A stretch of DNA of 56,704 bases from Candidatus Fermentibacterota bacterium (GTDB taxonomy: Bacteria > Fermentibacterota > Fermentibacteria > Fermentibacterales > JCC-6), in contig JAUVIR010000011.1 in the NCBI GenBank assembly GCA_030592645.1, positions 1 through 56,704 on the forward strand, read 5' to 3'. The stretch's first letter is position 1, and each line of letters opens with the position of its first letter. Both the position numbers and the translations under genes were made by a program. Under the pieces are notes generated by a model that was not told the origin of the DNA, ran no database searches, and worked only from the letters and a program-made list of their open reading frames with translations. Of the stretch, positions 49,505 to 56,704 are shown piece by piece.

Positions 49505-50619
49505 GAAGATATGGAGGGGACCTGGCCAGAATCGAAAGGGAAGGTCTTACAAGGATGCTGCATCTAAGAAAATCGGATATGCTGGAGTTCTCCTCAAACG
49601 ATTATCTGGGTCTGGCAGATCATCCAATGCTGAAAGAAGCATCCATGAGGGCTATTGAACAATACGGTTCCGGCGTCGCTGCATCCAGACTGATGTCGGG
49701 CAATATCGGTCTTCATGAAGAGCTGGAGAAGCGTCTTGCCCGGTTAACCGGTATGGGATCAGCTCTGCTTTTTGGAAGCGGGTATCTGGCGAATACCGGG
49801 CTTCTCAGTGCGATAACATCCAGGGATGATCTTCTGTTTGCGGACAGATTGAACCATGCCAGCCTGGTGGATGGAGCACTGCTGAGCAGGGCCGGTGTGT
49901 TCAGGTACCGCCATTGCGATACGGATCACCTGGAACACTTCCTCGCGAACAGAACATGCAGGGGAAATCGTTTCATCCTAACCGATTCGCTCTTCAGTAT
50001 GGATGGGAATATCGCTCCGCTTCGGAAGCTTGCGGAACTGTCGGAGCGATACGGCTGTGATCTCATAATTGATGAAGCCCACGCAACAGGAGTTTTCGGG
50101 AATGGGGGCGGGATATGCAGAGAGCTCGGGATAAAACCTCACGCTGTGACAGGTACGCTGAGTAAAGCTCTTGGAAGCTACGGCGGATTTGTCGGAGGTA
50201 ATACAGATCTTATTGAGTATCTGATTAACAGCGCAAGAACATTCATATATTCCACAGGATTGCCTCCAGCTGCACCCGCAGCTGCCCTCAAAGCCCTGGA
50301 TATTATCGACTCACAGCCCGAATCGGGAAGAAAACTGCTGGGTCTGGCATCCGAATTCAGAGGGATGATAGAATCCGCCGGTTTTTCTACAGCACCATCA
50401 GAATCACAGATAGTGCCTGTTCGAGTGGGAGAGAACCGCGATGCCGTCGCTCTCTCGAAATACTTGAAGAGGAACGGTGTTTCAGCTGTAGCCGTACGAC
50501 CGCCTACTGTCCCCACCGGCACGGCACGGATAAGATTTTCAGTTACACTCGGTCATTCCCTGGAAGATTTGCGTTACGCAGCCGGGAAACTGGACTCTTT
50601 TAACGGTGGTGTTCAGTGA
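49501..50619 (+). CDS. bioF: 8-amino-7-oxononanoate synthase
   Basis: FSSNDYLGLADHP, GSGVAASRLMSGNIGLHEELE, DSLFSMDGNIAPL, DEAHATGVFG, GTLSKALGSYGGFVGG. Confidence 0.95.
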   Translation: MRRYGGDLARIEREGLTRMLHLRKSDMLEFSSNDYLGLADHPMLKEASMRAIEQYGSGVAASRLMSGNIGLHEELEKRLARLTGMGSALLFGSGYLANTGLLSAITSRDDLLFADRLNHASLVDGALLSRAGVFRYRHCDTDHLEHFLANRTCRGNRFILTDSLFSMDGNIAPLRKLAELSERYGCDLIIDEAHATGVFGNGGGICRELGIKPHAVTGTLSKALGSYGGFVGGNTDLIEYLINSARTFIYSTGLPPAAPAAALKALDIIDSQPESGRKLLGLASEFRGMIESAGFSTAPSESQIVPVRVGENRDAVALSKYLKRNGVSAVAVRPPTVPTGTARIRFSVTLGHSLEDLRYAAGKLDSFNGGVQ

Positions 50620-51305
50620 TACTTTATCTTGTGTCTGGCTGGGCAGCAACAGGTGCTGTCTGGAAACCTGTTCTGAAGAATCTTACGGATAAACTGGACA
50701 TAGAGCCGGTTGACTGGCGGGAAGCTATCAATGGGGAGCTGGACAGGAGAATAGCTGAAAACACTGAAAGGTGCATTGTGGCGGGCTGGTCAATGGGAGG
50801 ACAGATAGCCCTGCGGGCCGCGGAATTGAATCCCGGCAAAATCGCCGGTCTGTTCCTTGCATCCTCCATGTGCTGCCTTGTTGAGCGGGGCGGAAAACCG
50901 GGAGTTTCCAGGGATGTTCCGGAAAAGATCAAGGTTATGCTGGAGCGGAACAGAAAAGTATATCTGAGAGCTTTTTTTGCGGAATGCCTCTGCCCCGCAA
51001 AAGATACTTGCGTCATTGCAGACCTGCTGGAAGAATCCGATTCCATAACCATGGAATCTCTGATGTCAGGGTTGGAATACATGACCCACACAGATGCCGG
51101 TCTTACCCCCGATATCCCGCTGATGATGGTTCATGGCAGAGATGATAGAGTGATCCCTCCCGAATGCAGCGAATACATCATGAGGAACACCTCCCTTTCC
51201 CGCGGTGCATACATTGAAAATGCGGGGCATCTCCTGCCCCTTATAAAACCAGAGATAGTGGGGGATCTGCTGAATGAACTCATTGAATACAGCATCGCCC
51301 TGTAA
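50616..51305 (+). CDS. bioH: BioH-like pimeloyl-ACP methyl ester esterase (alpha/beta hydrolase)
   Basis: VSGWAATGAVW, GWSMGGQIALRAAE, HGRDDRVIPP, ENAGHLLPL. Located between bioF and bioC. Confidence 0.75.
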   Translation: MILYLVSGWAATGAVWKPVLKNLTDKLDIEPVDWREAINGELDRRIAENTERCIVAGWSMGGQIALRAAELNPGKIAGLFLASSMCCLVERGGKPGVSRDVPEKIKVMLERNRKVYLRAFFAECLCPAKDTCVIADLLEESDSITMESLMSGLEYMTHTDAGLTPDIPLMMVHGRDDRVIPPECSEYIMRNTSLSRGAYIENAGHLLPLIKPEIVGDLLNELIEYSIAL

Positions 51306-52080
51306 GGAAGCCGTTGAATACAGTTTCTCGATGGCAGCCGGTCTGTACGACAGGTATGCGCGCCATCACAGGATTATCGCGAAGAGATTAATTGATTTTG
51401 CTCATCCGGACGCTGCTGCCGGCTCGATCCTCGAAATCGGTTGCGGTACGGGAATTCTCACGGAAAAGCTGCTTGACCGTTTTCCTGCGTCTTATGTAAC
51501 AGCGCTGGATATTTCTCCGCGTATGGTGGAGCAATGCAATAGTAAACTGAATCATTCGGGGCGCCTGTCGTTTCTTGTTACCGATGCTGAAGAGTACTGC
51601 CGAATTGGACATAGGTACGATCTTGTTGTTTCAAGCTGTTCTCTTCAGTGGATCCACGACAGGAGAGGTCTCGCACAGAGCATATATGCGATGCTGGAGG
51701 CCGGCGGAATGTGTCTAATGGCTATTCCCCTGCGGGGAATGCTGCATGAACTTGTGGAAAGCTGTTCCTGCGGAGCCCGAAGTGTGATGCGCCAGCTGGA
51801 TCTGGATACTGGAGAGGAATGGATAGCCCGTTTCGAGAACAGCGGAATGGATATCCTGTCAACTTCAGTTGAAAATATTTCCTGCTTATACGATCATCCG
51901 CTTGAAGTACTGAAGGCGATTAGAGGAATTGGAGCCGGTATCAACCAGAGCTCCGCATTTCTGAAACCAGGAGGTATGAAGAAGATGACGGAGTACTACA
52001 GCAGGCATTTTGAGGTTGCTGATTCTGGCAAAGTTTCCTCAACGTACAGAATTCTATACTTTCTCGGAAAGAGGATGTAA
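51274..52080 (+). CDS. bioC: Malonyl-ACP O-methyltransferase
   Basis: SAM-methyltransferase motif ILEIGCGTGILTEKL, SSCSLQWIHD. Operon context. Confidence 0.88.
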   Translation: MNSLNTASPCKEAVEYSFSMAAGLYDRYARHHRIIAKRLIDFAHPDAAAGSILEIGCGTGILTEKLLDRFPASYVTALDISPRMVEQCNSKLNHSGRLSFLVTDAEEYCRIGHRYDLVVSSCSLQWIHDRRGLAQSIYAMLEAGGMCLMAIPLRGMLHELVESCSCGARSVMRQLDLDTGEEWIARFENSGMDILSTSVENISCLYDHPLEVLKAIRGIGAGINQSSAFLKPGGMKKMTEYYSRHFEVADSGKVSSTYRILYFLGKRM

Positions 52081-52082
52081 GC

Positions 52083-52796
52083 ATGCGCGGCGTGTTCGTA
52101 ACCGGTACCGGCACAGGAGTCGGCAAGACAGTGGTTGCCGCCGGGCTGCTGAAGGCTTTAATCGATTCCGGAGTCTCCGCTTTCCCCGCCAAACCTGTTC
52201 AGACAGGATGCACGGAGATCGATGGAGTACTCTCGGCTCCTGATCTTGAATTCAGCCTTAAAGTCGCGGATCTGTCGCCCGACGAAGATCTGATGGATCT
52301 GATGTGTCCATTCCGGTACAGCCTGGCATCTTCACCCCATCTCGCTGGAAGGATGACCGGTGTATATGCTGACGTAAACACTATCATCGAAAAGATGGAT
52401 CAGTTGTTTGAGAAATGCGACTTCCAGGTTGCCGAGGGTGCCGGAGGGGTTCTGGTGCCGCTTAATGACAGCGAAAAAATGCTGGACCTTATGGTTGAAC
52501 TGGGCTGGCCTGTAGTTCTCGCTGCAAGGGGAGACCTGGGTACTATCAATCATTCCCTGCTGTCGCTTGCGGTTCTGAAGAACGCAGGATTGCAGATCGC
52601 GGCAGTAGTTGTGAACCACCTTACAGAAGATGTTTCAATAGTAACAAGAGATAATCCGAGGGCAATAGCTCATTACGGAGAATCGGTCCGGATCGTAGAG
52701 ATCCCGTATGTGCGGAACCAGGAAGAACCAGCCAGTAATTCTTCTTTCATGGAAAGTATGTCCAGGTTAAGCAGGATTGTCATGGAGCGGCCATGA
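52083..52796 (+). CDS. bioD: ATP-dependent dethiobiotin synthetase
   Basis: VTGTGTGVGKTVVAAGLLKAL, KPVQTGC, VAEGAGGVLVPL, ARGDLGTINHSLLS. Confidence 0.95.
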   Translation: MRGVFVTGTGTGVGKTVVAAGLLKALIDSGVSAFPAKPVQTGCTEIDGVLSAPDLEFSLKVADLSPDEDLMDLMCPFRYSLASSPHLAGRMTGVYADVNTIIEKMDQLFEKCDFQVAEGAGGVLVPLNDSEKMLDLMVELGWPVVLAARGDLGTINHSLLSLAVLKNAGLQIAAVVVNHLTEDVSIVTRDNPRAIAHYGESVRIVEIPYVRNQEEPASNSSFMESMSRLSRIVMERP

Positions 52797-54226
52797 ACAG
52801 AACGGAGACTCTTAGGGGGAAAGATATCAGCCATTTCTGGCATCCCTATACCGATATCAATTCTCTTGAACAGAAAGAGTTTCCCATCATTGAAAAGGCC
52901 GAAGGCGTCTACCTGATAGATACCGAAGGACACAGGCTGCTTGACGGAATAAGTTCCTGGTGGTGTGTGAACCTCGGACACAGCCACCCTGATATTGTCG
53001 GTGCCATCAGAAAACAGTCGGGCATTCTTCAGAATTCCATCACCGCCGGTATGTCACATACGAAGGTCATCAGGCTTTCGGAGAAGATAGCCACAATAGC
53101 GCCCGGGAATCTTTCAAGAGTCTACTATGCATCGGACGGAGCCTCTTCGGTTGAAGCTGCGATGAGGATATCACTGCAGTACTGGTGGAACCGCGGTATG
53201 AAGGAGAAAAGAAAGATGATATCTCTCTCCGGCGGGTACCACGGTGATACTCTCGGTTGTGTGGGGCTGGGTTACATAAACAGGTTTCATCGATCGGTAG
53301 AGCATGTTGTAAGAAAATCAATTACAGCTGAATCGCCGCATTGTTTTCGCTGCAGATACCACAGGAAGCCGGAGGATTGCGAATTGGAATGCTTCGCCTC
53401 GATGGAGAAGGCTATCGTTGAGAATGCTGATTCCGCAGCCGCGGTGATAGTTGAACCAGTCTGTCAGGGTGCCGCGGGTATGAGGATCTATCCCCCGGAG
53501 TATATTTCGAGATTAAGGAAACTATGTGATGAGAACGCTGTGCTTCTTATTCTTGATGAAATCGCGGTGGGGTTCGGCCGGACCGGCAGAATGTTCGCGT
53601 CGGAGCTTGCCCGAATAGTGCCGGATATGATGTGCATTGGAAAGGGGCTTACCGGAGGGACACTTCCAATGAGCGCCGTTGTTGCGTCAGAAGAAATTTA
53701 CGATGCCTTCAGAAGTGATTCCCGAATGGACAGAACCTTCTACCACGGTCACACATTCTGCGGTAATCCCATAGCCGCAGCCGCCGCATGCGCTGCCATA
53801 GAGGTATATGAGCGGGATAATGTGCTTGAAAATGTCGAGATGCTTGCGGAAATGCTCTCAGAAGCATTCCGCAGGTACAGGAGCATCCCGGGAGTTCACG
53901 GGTCCACTGCTCTCGGCTGCATGAGCGCACTGGAAATAAGCGAAGATAACGGCGGCGCGAGAACCGCTCTTGCGATTGCCGATACTGCCCTCAGAAATGG
54001 GCTTTTCATCCGCCCGCTGGGTCCGGTTCTGTATCTATGGCCTCCCCTGGTTACAACAAGGATGGAAATGGAGACAATGCTGCATATCTTCGAAGAAGCC
54101 CTTATTAAGAATCTTCTTCAAAAACAAATACATCCGCTGCAAAATCAAAACGAGAAAAGTAATTCATTTAATAGTATTGACAGGAGAAAATATTTGAATT
54201 ATACGAATCGTATGTTTCATGGATAA
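52793..54226 (+). CDS. bioA: Adenosylmethionine-8-amino-7-oxononanoate aminotransferase
   Basis: HFWHPYTDINS, DGISSWWCVNLGHSHPDI, LILDEIAVGFGRTGRMFA, CIGKGLTGGTLPMSAVV, YHGHTFCGNPIAAAAA. Confidence 0.95.
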   Translation: MNRTETLRGKDISHFWHPYTDINSLEQKEFPIIEKAEGVYLIDTEGHRLLDGISSWWCVNLGHSHPDIVGAIRKQSGILQNSITAGMSHTKVIRLSEKIATIAPGNLSRVYYASDGASSVEAAMRISLQYWWNRGMKEKRKMISLSGGYHGDTLGCVGLGYINRFHRSVEHVVRKSITAESPHCFRCRYHRKPEDCELECFASMEKAIVENADSAAAVIVEPVCQGAAGMRIYPPEYISRLRKLCDENAVLLILDEIAVGFGRTGRMFASELARIVPDMMCIGKGLTGGTLPMSAVVASEEIYDAFRSDSRMDRTFYHGHTFCGNPIAAAAACAAIEVYERDNVLENVEMLAEMLSEAFRRYRSIPGVHGSTALGCMSALEISEDNGGARTALAIADTALRNGLFIRPLGPVLYLWPPLVTTRMEMETMLHIFEEALIKNLLQKQIHPLQNQNEKSNSFNSIDRRKYLNYTNRMFHG

Positions 54227-54288
54227 TTGCCATAACCATTAGAATAACATATGGTTAAGGTAGGTATATAGGGGTGGGATGGTTGATC

Positions 54289-55752
54289 ATGAAGAATCTG
54301 TCAGTTCTTCTGCTTTCTGTAGCTGTGTTTCTGCTTGTTCCGGGTGTGTCTGAAGGTTCAGACGGCTCGATCGTAGCCTGGGGGGACAACTACTACGGCC
54401 AGTGCAACGTGCCCGCGCCCAACGAGGGTTTTGTGGCGATTGCTGCGGGACAATACCACAGCCTCGGCCTGAAGGAAGACGGCTCGATAGTGGTATGGGG
54501 TGACAACGGATACGGCCAGTGTAATGTACCCGCGCCCAATGAGGATTTTGTGGCGGTTGCAGCAGGAGGCTATTTCAGTCTCGGACTGAAAGCAAACAGC
54601 TCGATAGTGGCATGGGGTCACAACAACTACGGTCAGTGTAATGTACCGGAACCCAATGAGGGTTTTATGGCGGTTGCTGGGGGTTACACTCACAGCCTCG
54701 GTCTGAAGGAAGATGGCTCGATAGTGGCTTGGGGAGCTAACAATTACGGCCAGTGCAATGTACCCGCGCCCAATGAGGGTTTTGTGGCGATTGCCGGGGG
54801 AAATAATCACAGCCTCGGCCTGAAGGAAGACGGCTCGATAGTGGCCTGGGGATTGAACAATTATGGCCAGTGCAATGTACCCGCGCCCAATGAGGATTTC
54901 GTGGCGGTTGCTGGGGGTTATGGTCACAGCATTGGCCTTAAGGAAGCCGGCTCGATAGCGGCATGGGGTTACAACACATACGGCCAGTGCAACGTGCCCG
55001 CGCCTAATGAGGATTTACTGATGGTTGCTGGGGGAGACTGGCACAGCCTTGGGCTGAAGGCAGCCGGCTCGATAGTGGCCTGGGGTCGGAACAACGGCGG
55101 CCAGTGCAATGTGCCCGCGCCCAATGAGGGTTTCGTGGCGGTTGCCGGGGGAAACTACCACAGCCTCGGCCTGCATGCGTATCTTCATGTCATAGAGCCG
55201 GACAGCTCGACCATATGGACTCAGTATGAAACGGACCTTCCCGTTGGCTGGGCAGGTGTATACTGCGACAGCGTAAGTATTGTTCTCTACGACGGAGCGG
55301 TATTTATTGACACTCTGGCAGCATCAGCGCCTAACACCGGTTCCTGGGTCTTCAGCGGTCCCGTACCCATGAGCTGGGATCCGGGCATTGAGTACATGAT
55401 CTATATACAGGACGATCTAGGCTATTCCGGCTGGAGTGATGAGTTCACTGTTGCGCCGCCTGTTCCGATTGGTGGCGATGAATCCACTGGTACCTGCAAT
55501 TATGCTTTACATAATGCAGCGCCAAATCCTTCGTATGGAATGGCGCTTGTTGCATTCGAAATCCCTGAGATTGTTGATGTCTGTATAACTGTTTACGATA
55601 TTTCCGGAAGAGTTGTTACTGAGCTGGCGTACAGCACACTGACTCCTGGCATGCACGAGGCGATTATAAGTGATCTTCACGCAGGGCTATACGTTGTACG
55701 CATGCAGGCCGGCAATTTCATAGACTCCGAGAGGATGATCGTAATTCGATGA
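54289..55752 (+). CDS. Secreted RCC1-like seven-repeat protein with T9SS-type/FlgD-like C-terminal domain
   Basis: Signal peptide. Seven 39-aa repeats GSIVAWGxNxYGQCNVPAPNExFVAVAGGxxHSLGLKxx. C-terminal NAAPNPSYGMALVAFEIPE...VYDISGRVVTEL...GLYVVRMQAGNFIDSERMIVIR. Confidence 0.85.
   Translation: MKNLSVLLLSVAVFLLVPGVSEGSDGSIVAWGDNYYGQCNVPAPNEGFVAIAAGQYHSLGLKEDGSIVVWGDNGYGQCNVPAPNEDFVAVAAGGYFSLGLKANSSIVAWGHNNYGQCNVPEPNEGFMAVAGGYTHSLGLKEDGSIVAWGANNYGQCNVPAPNEGFVAIAGGNNHSLGLKEDGSIVAWGLNNYGQCNVPAPNEDFVAVAGGYGHSIGLKEAGSIAAWGYNTYGQCNVPAPNEDLLMVAGGDWHSLGLKAAGSIVAWGRNNGGQCNVPAPNEGFVAVAGGNYHSLGLHAYLHVIEPDSSTIWTQYETDLPVGWAGVYCDSVSIVLYDGAVFIDTLAASAPNTGSWVFSGPVPMSWDPGIEYMIYIQDDLGYSGWSDEFTVAPPVPIGGDESTGTCNYALHNAAPNPSYGMALVAFEIPEIVDVCITVYDISGRVVTELAYSTLTPGMHEAIISDLHAGLYVVRMQAGNFIDSERMIVIR
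54364..55182 (+). repeat. Seven tandem 117-bp in-frame repeats
   Basis: Recurring ggctcgatagtggcatgggg...ggccagtgcaatgtacccgcgcccaatgag with 117-bp period. Confidence 0.9.
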
Positions 55753-55810
55753 TCAGGTGATCCTAGAGATCTGGGATTACTGGAATATTAATTGACACTG
55801 ATCAATCAGA

Positions 55811-56704
55811 TCAGTTTTTAGGGGATTTCCTGATATCGGACAGAGTGTAAATCAGGTTGAGGATTGAGAGGGCTGAGATATTCGCATCAATCTGGTAAGA
55901 CCTGACTCCGGGATGAATTATGTACAGATGTCTTAGCCCTAGATCTTCAATCGCTACACGCATGGATTTTGTTGTACGGACATTATCAGTGAACTTGAAC
56001 TCGAAACCCAGTCTTGCTCCTTCAGGACTGAGCAGAAGATCAAGCTCCGCACCGCCATGGGTAGACCAGAAGTAAGCGTCTCTGTCACCTGTGACCGACA
56101 ATATCTGTTCAAGCGCGAAGCCCTCCCAGGATGAACCTGCTTTGATGTGTGACAAAAGGTCTCTTCTTGTCCTGATGGAAAGGAGAGAATGAAGAATGCC
56201 CGAATCCCTGATGTATACCTTGGGAGACTTGACCTGCCGCTTTTTGATGTTCACATGCCAGGGCTGCAACTGACGGACGACCAGGGCTCCGGAAAGGATA
56301 TCGAGATAATTCCTTGCAGTCTTTTCATCCCGACCCAGCGATCTTGCGAATTCTGCAGCATTCCATATCTGGCCATGGTAATGAGCGACCATAATCCAGA
56401 ATCGTCTCATGCTTTCAGGGTGAACTGAGAAACCGAATTGCCGTAAATCCCTCTCCAGAAAAGTCCTTGCAAAGTTGTCTCTCCATCTGAAACTTGAGTC
56501 CTTGTCTGCAGCAAGGTACGATCTTGGAAAACCACCGCGGAGCCATAGCTTTTCCCAGTTGTCTGGAGTGATTTCCTTAAGGTTAAATCCCCCCATGTCT
56601 ACGAAACCGATTCTACCTGCAAGAGTTTCAGAGACATCTCTGACTATTCCAGGTGATGCGCTCCCTAAAATCAGATAGCTGGCGTGGTGAGATGTATCAT
56701 CCAC
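55811..56704 (-). CDS. AAA-family ATPase with DUF4143 (5' end beyond window)
   Basis: LWLRGGFPRSYLA, FARTFLERDLRQFG, KSPKVYIRDSGILHSLL, GSSWEGFALEQIL, GAELDLLL. Frame open to the window edge. Confidence 0.85.
   Translation of the reverse strand: MDDTSHHASYLILGSASPGIVRDVSETLAGRIGFVDMGGFNLKEITPDNWEKLWLRGGFPRSYLAADKDSSFRWRDNFARTFLERDLRQFGFSVHPESMRRFWIMVAHYHGQIWNAAEFARSLGRDEKTARNYLDILSGALVVRQLQPWHVNIKKRQVKSPKVYIRDSGILHSLLSIRTRRDLLSHIKAGSSWEGFALEQILSVTGDRDAYFWSTHGGAELDLLLSPEGARLGFEFKFTDNVRTTKSMRVAIEDLGLRHLYIIHPGVRSYQIDANISALSILNLIYTLSDIRKSPKN

Noticed and set aside
54358-54927. 189-aa minus-strand ORF inside the RCC1-like gene
   Set aside because: Mirror of a repetitive plus-strand gene. The repeat periodicity keeps the antisense frame open. 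No RBS or independent support.
54364-55182. Tandem 117-bp repeats as a CRISPR-like array
   Set aside because: Repeats are in-frame protein repeats with no unique spacers of CRISPR type, and no cas genes are present.
55811-56704. DUF4143 ATPase as a defence or toxin system component
   Set aside because: The family is widespread and the gene is cut by the window end. No partner gene is visible to support a defence role.

Overview
A 56.7 kb chromosomal window, about 45 genes, from an uncultured-looking bacterium. T9SS-type C-terminal sorting-like domains and abundant secreted or lipo-proteins suggest an FCB-group-like organism (inference only). Recognisable content: a DnaE2-like polymerase with an apparently degenerate PHP domain; a Lon-family protease (AAA_32 type); a polysaccharide pyruvyl transferase; endonuclease IV; an OmpA-family protein; an SbcD/SbcC(YhaN)-like pair with a transmembrane hairpin; DUF1028; MFS and EamA transporters; a radical SAM/SPASM protein translationally coupled to a Cys-containing membrane protein; a hemerythrin; a C1-family peptidase; NifU/NifS-like Fe-S genes; two paralogous cyclase-ATPase-TPR proteins, each followed by an opposite-strand hybrid histidine kinase; TrmO; a complete-looking birA-bioB-F-H-C-D-A operon; a seven-repeat RCC1-like protein; and a DUF4143 ATPase cut by the window end. 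The strongest hidden signal is a probable selenoprotein at 26478-27473. The ORF track splits it, but it is one 331-codon frame with a single in-frame TGA in a thioredoxin-type UxxC motif (TG-U-PAC), followed by a cis-Pro motif (GVTGTPTVKIDG). Other notable signals: a GTCAACC-N14-GGTTGAC palindrome upstream of birA that matches the BirA operator architecture and overlaps promoter-like elements; a split gene at 39437-40145 whose frames join at GGG-TGA-C (frameshift or indel); and a dispersed GGGACGGAGG palindrome family. No CRISPR array, rRNA, convincing tRNA or transposase gene was seen.
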